Assembly: GCA_018296165.2 (NCBI GenBank)
Contig: JACKQL020000002.1
Span: forward strand, 620,001 to 684,000
Direction of reading: 5' to 3'
Source of the DNA: Termitomyces sp. T153
Lineage: Eukaryota > Basidiomycota > Agaricomycetes > Agaricales > Lyophyllaceae
Length of the DNA stretch: 64,000 nt
A program made the position numbers and the translations under genes. Below, piece by piece: positions 33,186 to 47,505 of the stretch (position 1 is the first letter of the stretch; every line of letters starts with the position of its first letter). The notes below the pieces were generated by a model. The model was not told the DNA's origin. It saw only the letters and a list, made by a program, of their open reading frames with translations, and did not search any database.

Positions 33186-34087
33186 TCAGGTATAGATCTT
33201 TCGATATTTCACGATGTACTTTTCTGCCTCTTGCTCCAGTGCATATCCGGGCAGTGCAGCCGATAGGATCCTGTGCCAGCGACCTTTTCGATAAAAAGGA
33301 AGGAATGTACCCTTTGTAAGTTCCCTGATGTCAATGTCACCATGTGATTCATCCGTAAAGAGTTGAGGACTGACCAGTATTCAGGAAGCCATCCAGCCGC
33401 TTCCCAATCCACAATGCCAGTGATTTTCCAGTCATCATCAACAAGAACATTGTGAGGTCCCAGGTCATTATGTGTCAGGCATAAACGATGAGGCCTTGAA
33501 TGAGCTTTGGTGATTGTTTCCCATACAGTCTCTGCTTCATCGTCGGGAATCTCCAAACCCCCAGTGCGCACCATCAGTGTCTGATGAAAGGCATCTACAG
33601 ACAGAAAGGGACCAGCAGGCCGCGACCCCATTGATAATCTTTCACAGTATATGGAGGCCCCATTCCACCCACATACCAAGCCAGAAGGAGCAGAAAGAGC
33701 ACGTAGAGGTGCAAGTATACGAGAGAGCTGCTCACTCAGTCGACACTCTTGCTCTGGTGTTAATTCGGGGTACAACATCGAGAGAGGTTTGCCTGGGAGG
33801 CGTGACGTGACAAGGTAAGTGTTTTCACCGACAGTGAAATTATCGATTACGATGGGGACGGGAAGGGGGGTATGAGTTTCAACAAAATGAGTGATTTGGC
33901 CCTCAGCGAGACGAATGAGCTTGCCCCACTTGATATACATACCCCCTGGAATGCGTTGAGAGCAACCTTCAGGCTTCCATCTGCGTGTACCATCTTCGAA
34001 CAGGTGCATCCATATTTTCAAACGGAGACGGATAGGCAGCAGAAGAAGGACCACAGACAGGAGACGATAAAAGAATGTGAGGGGCAT
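33186..34087 (-). pseudogene. APH-family kinase-like gene with a frameshift
   Basis: Aminoglycoside phosphotransferase-like (protein-kinase fold) protein of the large fungal family of mostly unknown substrates. From the start at 34087: a hydrophobic N-terminus, IPGGMYIKWGKLIRLAEGQ, a hinge region (GENTYLVTSRLPGKPLSMLY), the catalytic loop LCLTHNDLGPHNVLVDDDW (His-x-Asp...Asn present) and the metal-binding segment GIVDWEAAGWLPEYW. All kinase motifs are intact. Near 33350 the frame shifts: the family C-terminus continues in another frame as FLPFYRKGRWHRIL and ALEQEAEKYIVKYRK to the TGA at 33186-33188. Without the shift correction the protein gains an unrelated tail ending at 33209. An intron does not explain it well. 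The fold core may still form. Confidence 0.75.
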
Positions 34088-35200
34088 GGGAATAGACGTC
34101 AGCGCTGAAGAAACTTATCACATTTTGAACTTATCACATTCTGTCAACTGGAGTCACATTCTGTCAACTCGAGTCACATATTCTGTCAGATTAGACTGAC
34201 ATCTGAAAATCTCAAAGCGTCCTGAGGAAAAGACAGCGTTCGAGAATGCTGGATGTTCGTCCACTCGGTGATGGCCGTACGAATTCAACATTATCAATGC
34301 ATTCATAAGTAGTCTCCGGTAACTGACCCTGATAACAGATGATCAGATGATAGGTCGAAAGTCCTCGTTTCAGCTTTTTCATTCATTTTATAAGGTTAGT
34401 CAAGACTCATAAACGCGATCTCAGATTTCCCGACACTGGACTGCGTTAATTAGTTGTCGATGCAGGTGCCTCACGAGTTCGCAATGCAAATTACTACTTT
34501 GTCCTCCATTATGGTGACTATGATGACAAGTCCAAGTACGAACTACAACATCCGGGAGTATCATACTCTACAATCCGACCCATCTATTTTATTCAATCTG
34601 ACTTAAATATACCACAGACCTGAATTCGCGTGGTCAACAAAGACGGCGACCTCTGGATCCTAAGTATCCTCATTTTCGGATTGTTGGAGTTCCCTCGTTT
34701 GATAAGAACAGTGTTGCTTCGAAATTCTGACCATCTATTCGAAATTCTGACCATCGATTCGAAATTCTGGCCATCTATTTAGCAATCTCTGCCAAATTAG
34801 AAACAAACATTTTTGCCGCCGCCGGCTTCTTCCAACCGATTCGATCGTCGACAAAGGGATCACCACTTCTCTGGATACTTATCATAGACACATTTCACCG
34901 GTCACTATCTCCCATTCGGTCAAATGGTCGCCGATCAAGGGTGAGTTCCTGCCTACATGTAACATTTGTGACGGATTGTCTGACATGAATATTCTGTCTT
35001 TTTATCTTTGGCCGGACAGTAATTTACAATGTTGTCAGGATCTGGCAAAAACTCATCGAGTGACCCTCGAGTAATGTGCGTCTCCGGGCTCCCCTTGGCT
35101 CTCCCTCCTTTTAACCTGGGGCCTGGGTTGTCTTATAGTCTCCTCCAACCATCTTGATGTAGCAGCGTTTTCTCGGCAGGTGACCCGCGCGCAACCGTAA
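34088..35200. other. Intergenic with 20-bp triplicate
   Basis: Holds the promoter of the APH-like gene (its first about 270 bp are duplicated at 8360-8523). Three tandem copies of gaaattctgaccatctattc lie at 34721-34780. No gene is seen. Confidence 0.4.
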
Positions 35201-35210
35201 GTATATATAA
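35201..35210 (+). promoter_or_regulatory. TATA-like box
   Basis: gtatatataa lies about 85 bp upstream of the ATG of the secreted beta-barrel gene and is followed by a pyrimidine-rich stretch (tttcttt, ctttctttagc), a layout common for fungal core promoters. Confidence 0.45.
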
Positions 35211-35293
35211 GCTCTAACGTCGTATCTATGCCTCTCCATCCTCTTTTCTTTCAAAGGCCTTTCTTTAGCTGCAGGCAGTACATCTCCAGTATC

Positions 35294-36049
35294 ATGCTGC
35301 TCAGAGTCGTCGTTGTGGTGTTTGTCTTCATCTTAACTGCCCATGCCAACACTGGCGAAGGTACGTAAACATGTATGGATCCATCGCATCTCGATATTTA
35401 CTATGCGATTCTTGTTCTTCCAGCCACGTTCTTCACTCCAGGTATGCGACCGCCATTTCATTGAATCACCCCTTCTGACGTTGGCAAAGGATTGGGCGCT
35501 TGTGGTGTTGAGAATACAACAAATGATTTCATTGTCGCTGTATCAGCAGAATTCTTTGACTCGTTTCCGTAGGGCTTCCTCCCATTTCCCAAGTCATTTT
35601 AGATGCCTGACCATCCCGCGACAGTGGCGCAACAACAAACCCCAATTCGTGAGTCACTTCAGCTTACACAAACCATCAGACTACTCATCTTCATCTAGCA
35701 ACCCAATCTGCAATCCAAGACTTACAGCGCATTGTCAGTGTTAAACCTTGCGTCCTGAATGATACTAACCGCGAATTCAGCTGGCAATGCATCAGTAATA
35801 GTGACCGTAACGGACAGATGCGCAGGTTGCGAAGGGCAGTTCGACCTTGACCTCTCCCCAGTTGCATTTGAACAACTCGCTGACCCCTCTATCGGACGTC
35901 TTTTCAACGTAGAGTGGTCCTTAGACAGTGCTGGCTTTACACAAAGGAGATCGACGTCAGCGAACCCAGTACATGTGGTGTCTACTCGTGCTTCGACGCC
36001 TGGGACAGCTGTAGAACATAGGATGCTAAGACGCAGGCGTGAAGCGTAA
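35294..36049 (+). CDS. Secreted double-psi beta-barrel protein (RlpA/expansin-like)
   Basis: Small secreted DPBB-fold protein, related to RlpA-like, barwin and expansin-type domains; in fungi such proteins act at the cell surface or on plant material, but no enzyme activity is established. Six exons join in frame: 35294-35360, 35424-35441 (18-nt microexon), 35490-35568, 35625-35648 (24 nt), 35699-35733 and 35781-36049, giving 163 residues. The signal peptide is MLLRVVVVVFVFILTAHA. The mature part has GEATFFTPGLGACG, NDFIVAVSAEFFDSFPG, NPNSNPIC, SVIVTVTDRCAGC and FDLDLSPVAFEQLADPSIGR, the conserved DPBB core including the VTDRC Asp. An Arg-rich tail (RMLRRRREA) after a Ser/Thr-rich stretch is unusual. 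The third intron starts with the weak donor GTAGGG. Confidence 0.85.
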
Positions 36050-36300
36050 TGGTCATCCTCAGTTGACGAGCTGGTCTCGGGTTACCCATCAGGAGTTAGA
36101 TTTCATCGAGTGGAATGCACCGCGAGCAGGCTTGCCTTAATTGATGCTGGATTATCAAAAGAATCTTTTCTTCTCTAAATGTGTGTGGTAACTGAGAGCA
36201 CATTGCAGTAGTATACAGTGACGAGATACCTATCTAGCTAACTGTCAAAACAAAACAAACGATACTACGTACTTGTTACAGATGCAAATTGCATTGTCCA

Positions 36301-39300
36301 TTACAACGTCTCCCATCCTCCCGCATCGAGACTGCTCTCCAGCTTCCTCGCTACAATCGTTGGGATCTGATGGTTGAGCCAATTCTTCCGGATTTCTTCC
36401 CAACGTGCATAATGTAAGAATTGGCGACGCCCACGCCTGTTGAACGTGAGTTGCCTGAGAAGAGGGAAAGTCAATGCGATTTGAGGGCGTACCTCATTGA
36501 AATGTCAACTTCCCCATGTGCATCAAGGTAAGGTGACTGAGAAAAAGTACCGTTGTTGGCGAAGAGATATAGTAGGGAACAGCGTTTCACAAGGAAGTAG
36601 ATTCCGATGGTTCCTCCGCATCTACATAAAATTAGTACGTCAGATAGGATATGAAATCCCTGGCAGACTTACACTTGTGTATGCATATTACATTCTCCAT
36701 GCTCACCATAATCCCTGTCAACACAGCAATTACTCTGCATGCAGCAAGTTACGCCACACATCAGACAAATTGCAGCGTCATTAGGAAGGGTATTACACCG
36801 GAGACACGTCAAAGCCTTATCTCTCTGCCCAAATAAATCATCCAAAACTAGTGGTAGGTGCGCGAGGCGGTACACTGTCGGCAAATCCAACGTGACACCG
36901 CAGTTGAGCTGTGATGCGGCATGGGAGTGGCCATAGTGAGCACACCAGCCCGAAAGCGCGTTTTGTAATGTGTCTTGGTGTGGAAGAGTTGAGAGTGGAG
37001 GTATTCCAAGCATGCGTAGGAGGCGGGTGTATTCTGGCTCGTCAGGATGTGATAGTGGGGTAGGAAATGCAGAAGGAAGGATGGCACGACAAAGGATTGA
37101 CGCTTTTCGAAGGAAAGGGAGGGTGTGTGCGTAGAGCAGTTTTTCAATGCGAGCTTCACCGAACGTTTCAAACGCTAGCGTAGCAGTATGCTCGAAGACA
37201 GGGGAGTGACGAACGACAGACATGAAGAACATCCGCACATCGCCAAAGATGTCTTCGTACGAGCGTGATGAGAGCTGGATAGTGCTGAAGCTCCGAGTTT
37301 TGCTGAGGATGTATACTAGGCCGATAACGGTACGCGCGAGACATGCATAATACGCCAAGACTAAGACATGCCTAAGTATCTCTGGTGCAACAGCAGCTGT
37401 CTCCACAAGGATGGTAAACGGATCCCGAAGTAAAAGGGGATACGAGAATGATGTGAGCGATGTTCTACTCCACTCCGGTAACAGCCTTTTGATGATGGCT
37501 TGCCGAACGGCCTCTCTGCCCTCATCCGGCCTTCCTTGGAAGTGGATCTTGACGAGTGCTGTCAGACACGAGAGCACTCCTCGCACCAACCGCATTTGAG
37601 TCTCAGATAGGTTGTCAACCATGAGCTGGCCTTGCGAGTCAACGCCACGTTGAGCCGTTTCCATTGCAGCAATAGTATACCCAAGGACCTCCTCAGGGAG
37701 GTAGAGACCGGCCCCCCGTTCTCCTTGTTCAGGTTCAGGACGTTCTCGTAGATGTCTAGTCTGTTGTGAGAATGACTTGGAGATGACCATGACAGTCTCC
37801 ATCATCCGTACTACGTCAATTCCCTCGGGGCGCTCGTAGTTTCTGACAGCGCTGGAATATGCTGAGTCTTGGGCACTCCAGAAAACAAATTCTCCTGTAC
37901 CAGTTCTGAACTGCAGTGACTCCAACAAAGGGTCAGGTTTCGACCTGAGGATGTTAATCCCCGCCGTCCTAATCCAATCCGGAAAAGGTGTTTCGTTGAG
38001 AGATGTGGACGGCGGGTTAGACACTGGTAGAAGGATGTTTCCTAGACTTTTGCACAAAGGACAGATGTATTCCTTGCGAGATATGGTTTCAGGATGGTTT
38101 CGCGTGGCTTGTGCCCTGTGCCGAGCCCGAATGGATAAGCTATATTGATGGAAACAGTCCAGATGCATCATGTGGCTGCAAAACGATGCATGAAGACCAA
38201 AACGCGTGTGCGGGGCGGGGAAGCCATCGAAATGTGGTAACGAAACATACTTGCGCTCTTGTGCCTCGTCGACAACTGGAGGGAATCGGGATGGTGGGAT
38301 GTCTAATGCTCGATCCATGGAGTGTGAAATTTCGAGGACTTCGTTCAAATAAGCATTGTTACTCTGGCTATTCGAGCTGTCAGGATGACGTCGTATGAAA
38401 CGACTGGCCTGTAGGAAGGCGAGGGCACCGAAAGGCTTCGTCGAATCGACGTCCTCTTGACAGACGATGCACGTCCCAAAGGATACGTTCTGGTTATTAT
38501 CAGTCTCCATTTCGTCATCTTCTTCTTCATCCACATCATCAAAGTTGATCGCAAAGCTAGCCTGCTGTGCCTTCATCTGCTGCATGATTGCATCTTGTCG
38601 TGCCTTGGCCGCTTTCTTTCTAAGTTCCTCGGCATTTGGCGTGGAGGAGTCGACTTTTGAAATGACCTTGCGCCGGCTCTGAACAGCATCAGGGACATGA
38701 ATACTCATCTGAGCGAGTATCCAATCAACCCGAGGCTGGTACACCTTGTAATTTTCGTGATGTTCGAGGGTGCACATGATATCAATGAGAGTTTGTCCAT
38801 CTTGGAAAGTTTCAGTAGTACTGAGGTGCGAAAACACTGCAGCACGCTCGACGAGCGCGACCATAACAAGGTGAATAGCCTGATCAAGAATCGCTTCCGC
38901 CGATGGAGGCGCGGAACCCGACGAAGTGGTGATCGAGAGGACATTGTAGATGGAATAAAACATGACCTGAAGCAGTGCCTTTGTCTCAAAAGCCGTAGTG
39001 ATTCCCGCAAAGGGTCCGCTGGTGACAATAAATGGTTTCGGCACTATGACAGGCTCAGCAAGCCCAGTCTTCTTCTTCAATCGATTTCGTAGAACAGTTT
39101 CGACCTCTTCCCTCTTGTTCCTTGTGTAGTGATAGAAGAAGGGGTTGACCTCGTCGTACATCTCGTCTCGTAGTTCATAGACACCCGATTCTGTCGCAGT
39201 CTCCGGCGACTTGAAATGAGCTACCTCGAGCAACATCCTCTCGAACGAGACATCCTCGACTAGCCGTTCGGCCACGCGTTTTACAAGATCCGTGTAACTA

Positions 39301-42004
39301 CATGGACCCATGGCAAGTGCATGTATGATCTCACGACGTATGGCATCATTGATAGACATTTTTGAGGGATTTGCTGTTTCAGTGAGGATAGTGATGAGAA
39401 CATAAAGGAGTTCTTCCACCATACTGGAAAGCTGAGGTCCCTCGTAAGCGTATTGAGGAATGTCACTGCCAAAGTACCCTAGAAGACCAAAACGGTCGAG
39501 AATGGTGACGATGACAACGCTAGGGTCGAGGACCACAAGAGCCACTTGTAGAATGAATAGGTCTTGATCGTAGCATAACTCGCGGAGCATGTAATCACGA
39601 TAGTGAAGTAGCTGCCCTCTGATAGCAAACCCGTTGCGCACCCATAAGCCAGTGCGAATCTGAGCTATCATAGAAAGGACTGTGAAAACTCGTCAGCAAA
39701 AGATTGAAACCGAGAGAATGTAAGATGCACCTCGCAGAGGAAAATCAATTATCGTCAATGTGGCTTTATCATTCGCCCGCTGTGAAAGCACGTCCCTAAT
39801 GTTCCTCAACCCAACCTTTGCCAAACTCTGTTCAGTGAGCAAATCAACATGCTTAAAAAGTTCCGCTAGAAGCCAATGCAGCGAATGATGGAAGCTAACC
39901 CATCCCTCCAAGACATCGAACTCAATAACTTCATATATTGCTCCTCCAAAAGAAACATCATGGAACGATATAGGCGCGAACTTCTCTCGATCCAGTCTGT
40001 CCTCAGCAAGAGTGCAGACAGCGAGGATATTATGCACCACCGTGCCTATAGCAGACACCAACTCGGCGGGCGTAGCATTCGAATACGCTTCCCCATATGT
40101 CTTGATAACCCTCGAGAGCGACAGCGTGACATTAAACACGCTAATCCATGCATCGGTCTCGTACTCCACATGGCTCGTGACCGCGCGTTTGTTGGGATTG
40201 ACACACATAAAAAGTTGGCACGTCTTGGCGAACTGCATAATGTAATCTCTATTCCGCGCGATCAGTCCCTGCACGGATTGGGTGTGGCACAGGTATCGCA
40301 GGTCACTGAAGACAGGCATGAAGCGCTTGGATTTGAAGGGAGGGCTTTCAACGTCGAGTTTGCCGTCGGCCTGGGGAGGGTAGACGATGTGCTTGTCGGA
40401 GATTTGGTTTGTGAAGAAGGCAGCAATGATGGCGAGGAGGCGGGAGATAAGTTTGTGGTTTCGGACGACGTGGAGTGCCACCGAGGGTACAGTGAAGAGC
40501 TGGAGGGCGAAGTACTTGATTGATGTTTCTGCTTCGCGATCTACGAGGAGATAGGCGTCGATGATTCTTGGATAGACGTTTGCGAAATGACCAGCTAGGA
40601 AAAGATCAATGAGAGTAACAACGATGCAGACTCGTACGTACCAAGAGATAGCTTGTGTTCACTGCTCAGTGAGATTACAGACGCGTAAATCTCCTTGCAG
40701 CTCAATCGGGGCTTCTTCCAAAGCCTCGTGTGATACAAAAACAGCGCATCAAGACGGGCTGGATTTGGAATCTCCTTGAGTGATAAGATAGCGTGGGCAT
40801 TCGCATTGTACGAGCCACTGTCCCGCCGTCTTGGTGACATGAGTTCCGCAGCAATGACTTCCCGCAGAATCATGTAGTCAGTCCCAAGCCGACTACGAGT
40901 GAGATCGAGGAGCCACTCGATGATGACCTCAGATACCTGTTCTCTGAACGTGTCGTATGCGCGGCGGATCGTAACACCGAGGTCGATATGAGTAATAGAC
41001 TGAGCCATTTCGAGCAGACGCGTGACATTGGTGTTCATGTCTATAATTTCACGACCGTTCTCGTCAATGCGGTTAGCAACCGCAGTTGCTTCCTCCCTCG
41101 TCCGATTTGTCATGTCGCATAGGAGCTTGATGACCTCCTCGAAGGAGTGCTTATCATCGTTCCATATGACGACACAATATTGATCTTTCATCATTGGGTC
41201 TGCTGACGGCTGGAGACGGAGATCGGCTTCGTTGGAGGGGACTGACGACTCATCGGGAGAGTAATCGAGCGTGTCGAGCACAAAATCCAAGGCATAGCCA
41301 ACGGTACGCCGCATAGTCTCTTGTAGTTCATGTGGAACAGACACGCGATCTTGCATCGGAGGACCGCCAGGCGACAAAGGCTTCGTGCTAAATTTTGGTG
41401 TAGAATCTACATCTGTTCGACGCGACGGCGGATGACTAGGGCACTGGAGCGGTACCCTCCATGCCTCCTCATCTCCACAATCGCAACATCCACCTGGTTG
41501 TTGCGCGATGAAAAAGCTTACATTGTGGTCGGAATGATTCGTTGCATGGAAACAATTGGCACACATCACGCAGCTATCGTCAAGCGCACAGTCTCTGAAT
41601 CGAGCTCAATCCCGATCACACGAACAACTACACGTTACTCACTTGCACCGAAAGCAGCTGTCTCCCTTCTTGAAGATCCTACTACACGATCTCCCCGGAA
41701 CCGGGGCATCTGCACGTCCTGCACCTGCGAATCCAAGGTCCGATTGTACTTGACTCAATGTCTTGTGCAGCGGTAGACTTGAATTCGAATTCGGTAAAAA
41801 TAGGTGCGCGTAGGGGCCCCAAAATGCCACGTAGAGCTCCGAAAGGATTTCTGCGCGAGTGGCTGGCGTAAAGACATATTTTCTGGACCCTGGCATCGTT
41901 TCCAAGGCGAAACGAAGGTGTTGGAGCGGGTCAGATGTGCGATCGCGAGGGTGCATGGGTGAAGAGAGAAACTTGGCAGGAAAGAAAGAGGATAACGTAG
42001 ACAT
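36301..42004 (-). CDS. UBR1: UBR1-type N-recognin E3 ubiquitin ligase
   Basis: Recognises destabilising N-terminal residues (N-degrons) and ubiquitinates the protein for the proteasome. Six exons join without frame conflict: 42004-41643, 41594-40642, 40594-39731, 39679-36673, 36621-36493 and 36454-36301, giving 1822 residues, the expected size. The UBR box is at about residues 106-175 (CSRIFKKGDSCFRC, VMCANCFHATNHSDHNVSF, GGCCDCGDEEAW), with Cys/His zinc ligands present. A ClpS-like adaptor domain is at about 253-330 (QYCVVIWNDDKHSFEEVIKL). A winged-helix region contains TGLWVRNGFAIRGQ. The RING-type domain lies around 1120-1270 (CIVCQEDVD; CSHMMHLDCFHQY; YICPLCKSLGN). The C-terminal autoinhibitory cap has CGGTIGIYFLVKRC and SPYLDAHGEVDISM. 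No inactivating change was found. Confidence 0.94.
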
Positions 42005-43539
42005 CCCGGAGCTGTCTATATCGTGAAATTAGTCTCTATAGAGCCCTAGAACCAGAAATTGCTGATCATGAGAGGAAGAAGGATGAAAGCCACAGCTGCC
42101 GTTCTAGACTTGCCGCTTATGGCAGCAGCCAACCTTTGTTCTTGCCACCATTCATAATGCGCCAGACCAATGTTCGAATTGCACAAGCTACCTTCTCAGA
42201 GTTCGTGGATTCGTGGACGGTTGGCCGGCCTACTCAAGAGACGCAGGCGCTTATTGTTCACCTAGCATTGGAGATTTCTTGGAGATATCGGCAATGATGG
42301 CGGTGCTTGCAAACCTTCAGCAGCCTCTGGAAGAGCATCTCAAGACTGGCTCAGCTTCCCATGCTTCTGCTATCCCAACCACTTTCCCCAGAATCAAGCA
42401 CAACGAGGCCGATCGATTCCAGATTTGCTGTCTTCGTCTAGAGAAGCCAGAGTTCTTAACAATCCACACTAGGATATCTGGAATATGCTCAAGAGATACT
42501 CGATACTCAATGTATACTTACAGGAATGTTCGATCTGACCTGTTTTGAAAGTCCATGTGCAAATCGTCGGACGTACGATACTTATGCTACCGATGCATTG
42601 TATGCAATAAAAGCACAAATTATCAGCGTCCATGCGCCAATTCCAGGTCTAAATTTGGTTACAAACCCTCCCAAATATCTCTAGACCGAGACGTGCTTCG
42701 CTTCGCGGCTCTCGCTTCGCAAACTAAAGCCACTCACCCCGAATCATGTCCATCTAAATTCCTACCTGGACCACCGCCTCCATCTCGACTGTCTTCATGA
42801 CGATATTGGACATCCGTGAATCGGAGGCGTAGGAAGGTTTCCTATGTAATGCCCTCCATTGAGGGATAAAGTGACATCTGCGAGGACTGATGAAGACAGT
42901 CATGTGTGGGGAAATCATCATCAGTGATAACAGTTTCCCTTGCAGCACTCAGACTTGGCATCCTTCATGAACAACGAAGCGGTGAAACCAGTCTAAACAA
43001 TGCACACCAGAGTTTACCCAGAAGGCATTGTCATGATGTGAAGGATGGCCAGTTTTCCAGAGAACCCGAGAATATTTTGCTCAGCGCTCATGCCTCAAGT
43101 CTGATGAGGCATCAAAATTGTGTGAAGAATAAATCAACATAATCTCTATGTATTGATGTGCAGTCATGTAACCAGTCATGCCGATAAGACGCAACATCTA
43201 GCATACTCTACTCTGAAATGTGTTTGGCACTCTTGTATGATAATGAGTAGAAACTACCTGAAATGTGCCGACAGCGTAATAGTGCTGCGACCAAGTACGA
43301 TTCAATGATAACTAAATAAAGTCGCAGAAACTACCCCCAACCTGACTTATCTCAATTTTGAGTGTGCATTTCATATTGTTCTTGGAATAGTTCACTTCAA
43401 AACGATCGGATGGTGACATCAACTGGTCCGACTTTCTGTGAATTCGAGAAGGTAGATTCATAGTCACCAAAACCACCAAGCATGCGAGACGGGATGCCTG
43501 CATTAGATTAAAATAACCATAGGTGAACATAAAAAGACC
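42005..43539. other. Intergenic, possible unrecognised exons
   Basis: Upstream of UBR1. A plus-strand frame from about 42168 reads plausibly (ATFSEFVDSWTVGRPTQETQ), and another near 42520 also does (FDLTCFESPC), but I cannot connect them with convincing splice sites or recognise a product. Otherwise nothing is seen. Confidence 0.3.
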
Positions 43540-44071
43540 TTACAACACACCGCCCTTGGTCTAGTAATTTCCTTTCAATGACTTAAGCTCATCGCCGAAG
43601 AAAGAACCAATGTGAGCTGGGGTCATCTACGAAAGTCAAGTCATTGGCACCGATACACAAGTACACAAAGCGATACATACTCACGAATTCAATAATCGTG
43701 ACCGTACTCTTGGGTTTGTTTTCAGGTGTAGGCTAGATCAATACACCCTTTCCTTTGAATAGCATGTCAAACTCGGCATTGGAATAAACTTCATCAATCT
43801 TAATGGTCTTCACTGAGCCCTGGAACTTCACGTCATCCAACTTGCATCCCTTCTTCAGCTTTGCAACCAGAGGATTGGATCAGTCAAAGAAACTAGCACT
43901 GGAAACATACCCGTCAAACACCTTCTTAACCTGCATTTTTCTCTTCTTCTCATCGGCCTTACTCAAGGAGGCTGAGGGCCCCCTACTACTGGCATCGATA
44001 CCTGGGGCTTTTCTTCGCGTCGTTGTTCCGGGCTCGTTGAGACGGGAGCGCAATTCCATCTTCGAGCTCAA
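43540..44071 (-). pseudogene. Decayed small conserved gene of unknown function
   Basis: One frame runs from 44071 toward 43540. It contains RSRLNEPGTTTRRKAPGIDA, SLSKADEKKRKMQVKKVFDG, LVAKLKKGCKLDDVKFQGSV, IKIDEVYSNAEFDMLFKGKG and, after a probable intron (GTGAGT...TCGTAG, about 43682-43628), GSFFGDELKSLKGN and a terminal TKGGVL. Three in-frame stops interrupt it: a TGA after SFFD, a TAG where Gln would fit before PTPENKPKS, and a TAG where Trp would fit near the end. The layout (basic N-terminus, short globular domain) looks like a real protein family, but I cannot assign a function. Confidence 0.55.
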
Positions 44072-44668
44072 TTATACGCGCACGAAGGGCTTCGAGTACC
44101 TTTAAAGAATAAATATGAGGTTATTATCACGCTTTTTGAGAAGACTGACTGACTTGTGGAGTAACAAGAGAAGATGGCATTAAGTCAAGCTGGTCTACAA
44201 AAGGTTGCTATCAGAGCCATCCTAGATGAGATGGATACACACCTCCACTTTCTAGATTCAAACTACGCTTTCTTTTGTTCTTGTCTTTGTCGACAATGGC
44301 GGGGAGCTTTCATTGTCTTTGTTTCTGAGGGCAACGGCAGAACTTGCCGTGTCTGGTACAATGACAATCATATTAATTGTCGTGGAGGTCGTAGCTAAGC
44401 GAAACCCAGTACAAGTGCGACGACTCGAACAATTCAGATTTTTCCCACGCCACAAGCGCATATGTCGTAAATGCAGCCCCTGGTATTTTCACTCGTGTAG
44501 ATGCATTTGTGCGAGTCATATTAGGTTAAGATTTTAAATACTATGTTAAGATTTTGAAAGCCACCACATTTGGGCCCGTAGTCTCCAAGCCAAACGCCGA
44601 CGATCATGCACTAAGAAGCATCCTTGTTTCTTGACTCAACATTAGTCTCTGTTGCAGATGACCCAGTT
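44072..44668. other. Intergenic, nothing firm
   Basis: Might hold an additional first exon of the decayed gene (an ATG at 44174 on the minus strand opens MPSSLVTPQ, followed by a splice-like GTCAGT). Nothing else is recognised. Confidence 0.3.

Positions 44669-47505
<2,837 letters not shown>

Noticed and set aside
37951..39092. Plus-strand ORFs opposite UBR1
   Set aside because: Shadows of a clearly coding minus-strand gene.
42213..42548. 111-residue plus-strand ORF upstream of UBR1
   Set aside because: Not protein-like in this frame; a different frame reads better but could not be built into a gene.
43900..43960. An intron at GTATGT in the decayed small gene
   Set aside because: Splicing there breaks the frame, while reading through keeps one protein-like frame interrupted by a single TGA.
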